From contig OX637288.1 of the NCBI GenBank assembly GCA_951799445.1, positions 28,313,288-28,377,287 of the forward strand: a stretch of DNA of 64,000 bases, written 5' to 3'. Shown piece after piece: positions 60,773 through 64,000 of this stretch (the stretch's first letter is position 1; each line of letters begins with the position of its first letter). The stretch is from Pseudisothecium myosuroides (Eukaryota > Streptophyta > Bryopsida > Hypnales > Lembophyllaceae). The notes below the pieces were generated by a model that was not told where the DNA came from, made no database searches, and was given only the letters and a program-made list of their open reading frames with translations. A program made the position numbers and the translations under genes.

Positions 60773-61297
60773 CACCACCGATGTCTCAAAATTTTCTTGT
60801 AACAGTCGTTAAAGCTTTTCCAGCACTGGAGAATTAGGATGCCTGCAATGGAGAAGTTGGACTGCAATCCTGTTAGCTTGCGCCGATTGTAATGGTGGAT
60901 CTGAGATCAGCTCCAGCGAGAAGATACGATGATCTGCTAAAGGGTTCAAGCAGTCAGGCAAGAAAATTGAGGTGAGTGAGAGTTTGGGTAGCTCCTTTAT
61001 AAGAATTTGAGGTTGAGAGGGAAGGTTATTGAGAAAGAGCTGTTCATGGGAAGGGTGTACGGCAGGCAAGAAAATGGAGGTGCAGTGAGAGTTTGGGTTG
61101 CTTCTTTGTACGAATTTGTACGAATTTTGGGTTGAGAGGGAAAGTTATTGAGAAAGAGCTGTCGGTTTATGGGAAGGGTGTACGGAAATTGCTTCGAGAG
61201 CTCCAGAACTGTTGCTCACTGCGTGGAAGGTTGCTCCGAACGTGACATTCGAATTCATGATCTCACAAACAACAGTGAGCTTATATCCATCCATACC
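60773..61297. other. 5' flank of the methylesterase gene
   Basis: Contains the leader and promoter of the minus-strand esterase. The outer part, from about 60955, is a tandem duplication (listed separately). No other feature seen. Confidence 0.4.
60955..61187. repeat. Tandem duplication of about 110 bp upstream of the methylesterase
   Basis: Copy 1 starts at 60955 and copy 2 at 61063, each with CAGGCAAGAAAAT, GTGAGAGTTTGGGT, GGTTGAGAGGGAA, GTTATTGAGAAAGAGCTGT and GGGAAGGGTGTACGG. The copies differ at only a few positions, plus short insertions (for example a doubled GTACGAATTT) in copy 2. It lies 180-415 bp before the start codon, so it duplicates part of the likely promoter. Confidence 0.85.
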
Positions 61298-61896
61298 TTA
61301 ATATAATATACTGAAGTCTCAAAGTCCCAAAGTCCCAAAGTCTCTAAGGGGGACTCTTGTGATTTCGGGTAGCCTGTGGATTTTTTATCCGATTTTTTAA
61401 CACTTTTTTTGAAGGTAGGAAATTAGATTAGCTTTATAGGAATATAATTCTTATTCCAATTGGTGCCTATGAGCAAAAGTTATGCCACTTTAAGTTCAAA
61501 AAGCAGCTCAAGGGGTAGCCCAAAAAACCCACAAAAAAAGTAATTTAAAAAAAAAAAAAAATCTCAAATATTATATTTTCATCTACATTTGAAGCTTTGA
61601 TTCATTCTACTTGGACTAGTGATGAGAAAGTTATGGACAATCTTGTTTTTTGGGCAATCTAAGAATGTTCTTGAAAAAAAACTTTTTGTCTAACTTTGAA
61701 TGCTAATATCTTCCAATCCGTACGGTCAAATTTGATGAAATTTTTACCACATGATCTCAGACAAGTGAATTTTAAGATCCTACAGTTAAATTCTAAAAAA
61801 AAATGTTTTGTTTGCATTCTTGGATGAATGCAACAGAAATGACAGTTTTGAGTGTTTTTTGACAGAAAAATGGCCTTGGCCTACAATAGGGGTTAA
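61298..61896. mobile_element. TTAA-family A element, copy 3 (A3), left end decayed
   Basis: The right end ...AATAGGGG-TTAA (61885-61896) and the internal blocks (AACTTTGAATGCTAATATCT; TTTTTACCACATGATCTCAG; AGAAATGACAGTTTTGAGTG) match copies 1 and 2 closely. At the left, TTAA at 61298 is followed by a degenerate start and the subterminal hairpin GTCTCTAAGGGGGAC, so the exact start is uncertain. No coding frame. Confidence 0.65.
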
Positions 61897-61959
61897 ATTA
61901 GCTTGGATTTTTTTATTACATTTAGGTGCCATATTTTGTTTATTTGTTTTATTTTGTTT

Positions 61960-64000
61960 GATATATTAAGATGTAACAAACCATGAGGGATTTAGCGGTG
62001 TTCTTCATATCGCTTGAAAGCTCTTGGCAAAGAGGGGTGCACGGACTTTAATTCGTGGCGTTTGGACGTTTGGTGTGAAACTTATTGAATTTCAAAGTTT
62101 TATATGGATCAGAAAATTGAATTAAATTACTTTTTATTTTGGAAAAAACATAACTTTTGCATTGCATGTACAAATGCCACGAAACTGCAAAGCCCTTGCA
62201 CTCTTTCAAGCATAGAGCTTTCTATTTGCGTCAAAAACACAACCTCTCTCATTGCAACAAAGCCCTTTGCACTCCTTCGTGTATAAAAAAATTATTTTTG
62301 AATTAAAAAAATTAAAACATTTCCTTTGTTTTATTTTGACTGTGGCAACGGCACAAGGATACACTAATATACCTTAAGTTTGGTTGTTTTTTTGTATTAT
62401 TTATTTATTATGTTGAGATTTTCCAAACTGTGTACCCTACGATGGTGTGCTTGGTATCGTTGAAAAGCCCTCAGCAAGGAAGGCTTTGTTTTATGGCATT
62501 TGGACATACAATGTAAAATTTATGGATTTTTGAGTTATTTTTTAATCTTAAAAATTACTAAATTATGCTAAATTATGTATCTTCTTAACCATGTGTCAAA
62601 TGGTCATGTTTTTGGTACCATTGGGAAGCTCTTTGTTAGGAGATGTGCAGAAGCTTTGTTTTGTGGCGTTTGGATCTACGGTGGAAAAGTTATGGATTTT
62701 TTAGTTATTTTTGGTTTTAAAAATGACTTTTAATTTTGTTTTCGTTGTGGCAACAACATAGGGCACATTAATATAAGTTGTTTATTTGTTTGTTTGTTTT
62801 GTTTGTTACGTTGAGATCTCTTAGATTGTGCGTCCCCTAATTGCATGTTTGGTACCATCAGAATGCCCTTGGCGAGGAGGGGTGCACGGACTTTGTTTTG
62901 TGCCGCTTAGACCTATGGTGTGAAAGTGATTGAATTTCAAAGCTACCATTGAATTAAAAATTAAGAAAATTATTTTTTGACTGTGGGAACGGCACAAGGC
63001 ACACTAGTATCTTATAAGTTAAGTTGTTTGTTTGTTTTGTTGTTGTTTTTTGATACGTTTAAATCCAGCAAACCGTGAGGCGTCCGAAGGCATTCATTAT
63101 ACCGCTCAAAAGCTCTTGGCAAGGAGGGGTGCACAGACTTTGTTTTGTGGTGTTTGGACCTACAGTGTGAAAGTTACTGAAATTCAATGTTAAAAAAAAA
63201 TTGAAAAAAACAGATTTGTCACATCAAAACGGCATCAAACTACATGCAACCTCCCACAATAAACATTCTTCCTAAAAACAAACAAAACTTTCTATTCATA
63301 TAAAAAACGGAGCCTCAATGCCCATCACAAAGTTTACATCCTATGGTTTGTCAATCGTTATTGTGTAGTTATTGTTGTTTCATGGGATTGCACGTTAAAT
63401 ACAATTTATCGCATCATTGCAATGCATTACTTCATAATTTATTGCATCGTTACAATGCATTATTTTTAGTTGCAAGTAATGCATCGTAACAATGTGATAA
63501 ATTATGAAGTAATGCATCGTAACAATGCAATAAATTATGAAGTAATGCATTGCAATGATGCAATATATTGTATTTAATGTGCAAACCCATGAAACAACAA
63601 TAACTACACGATAACTGTTGACAAACCGAAAGATGTAAATTTTGTGATGCCCTTACACTTAGTGTATAAAGTTGTCTATTCAAATCAATAATTGTAAGAA
63701 TTTTAATATTTAAAATAAAAATAAAAAATATATTATTAAAAAAATTAAAATTAAAATAGTAGAAGATTTGGAATAGACAAAGCTTTCTATTCATATTAAT
63801 AGAACCTCTTCCATTGCAACAAAGTCCTTTGCACTCCTTTGTGTATAAAAAAAAGATTTTTGAATCAAAAAATTAAAAAATTTCCTTTGCTTTTATCTTA
63901 TAAATGTGTTTGTTTGTTTGTTTTGTTTGTTACGTTGAAATCTCCCAAACCGTGCACTCTTCGATTGTGTGCTTGGTACCGTCGAAAAGTCCTTGGCAAG
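61960..64000 (+). repeat. Degenerate array of repeat family D, runs off the right edge
   Basis: At least six copies of one signature recur: CTCTTGGCAAAGAGGGGTGC (near 62022), then variants near 62467, 62628, 62868, 63113 and 63987. Most are followed by GGACTTTGTTTTGTGGCGTT, GGACCTA and GTGAAAGTTATTGA. Other shared blocks are a GTTACGTTGAGATCTCC block, GACTGTGGCAACGGCAC with AAGGCACACTA, and TTTGCACTCCTT.GTGTATAAA. Spacing varies from about 160 to 870 bp, the longest gap holding a foldback. No coding frame. The array continues beyond the window. Confidence 0.7.
63323..63649. repeat. Large foldback with 140-bp arms inside the family D array
   Basis: The arms 63323-63462 and 63510-63649 are inverted copies with few differences (TTTGTCAA.CG..AT / AT..CG..TTGACAAA; GTAGTTATTGTTGTTTCATG; TTGCAATGCATTACTTCATA). 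The 47-base centre includes a 33-base direct copy of the start of the right arm (63478-63510). No terminal motif or target duplication is obvious, so its class is unknown. Confidence 0.8.

Noticed and set aside
1..64000. CRISPR arrays, operons, rRNA operons or clear tRNA genes
   Set aside because: None was seen. The spliced genes and plant transposons show nuclear eukaryotic DNA, and I found no convincing tRNA or rRNA sequence by eye.

Overview
The window looks like nuclear DNA of a land plant. Six multi-exon genes can be read from start to stop through GT..AG introns whose phases agree, all with plant families: a HUA2-like PWWP/CID protein, an F-box protein, an LRR receptor kinase, cyclin L, ribosomal protein eS21 and a MES-type methylesterase. 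Between them lie AT-rich stretches full of small DNA transposons. The proteins are clearly plant but differ a good deal from flowering-plant versions, so a bryophyte or another early-diverging lineage is my guess. The sequence does not prove this.

Layout. 1-10 kb: an unassigned GC-rich stretch (1-720), then AT-rich DNA with TTAA-flanked elements and a Stowaway-like element. 10.3-19.1 kb: HUA2-like gene (+), 13 coding exons. 20.2-22.3 kb: a Tc1-type transposon with a transposase broken by one in-frame stop, abutted by a small element with Tc1-style ends. 22.8-25.4 kb: degenerate repeats. 26.0-27.9 kb: F-box gene (-). 28-33 kb: mostly repeats, including a clean 221-bp CACTA-type foldback at 32295. 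33.3-35.6 kb: GC-richer, no gene recognised. 35.6-39.8 kb: LRR receptor kinase (+). 40-44.9 kb: repeats and nothing else recognised. 44.9-47.3 kb: cyclin L (-). 48-53 kb: TTAA-flanked elements. 53.1-53.7 kb: small unrecognised gene (-) with a perfect hairpin on its start codon. 57.0-58.0 kb: eS21 (+). 59.2-60.8 kb: methylesterase (-). 61.3-64 kb: another TTAA element, then a degenerate repeat array running off the right edge with a large foldback inside it.

The genes are independent single-gene units with no operon-like logic. Several have telo-box motifs near their 5' ends (eS21, HUA2-like, cyclin L), which in plants commonly mark growth-linked housekeeping genes. The most notable points are a family of TTAA-flanked, CCCCTAAA-ended non-autonomous elements that resemble piggyBac ends, a DD34E Tc1-type transposase in a plant context, and an F-box protein with an unrecognised repeated N-terminal module.
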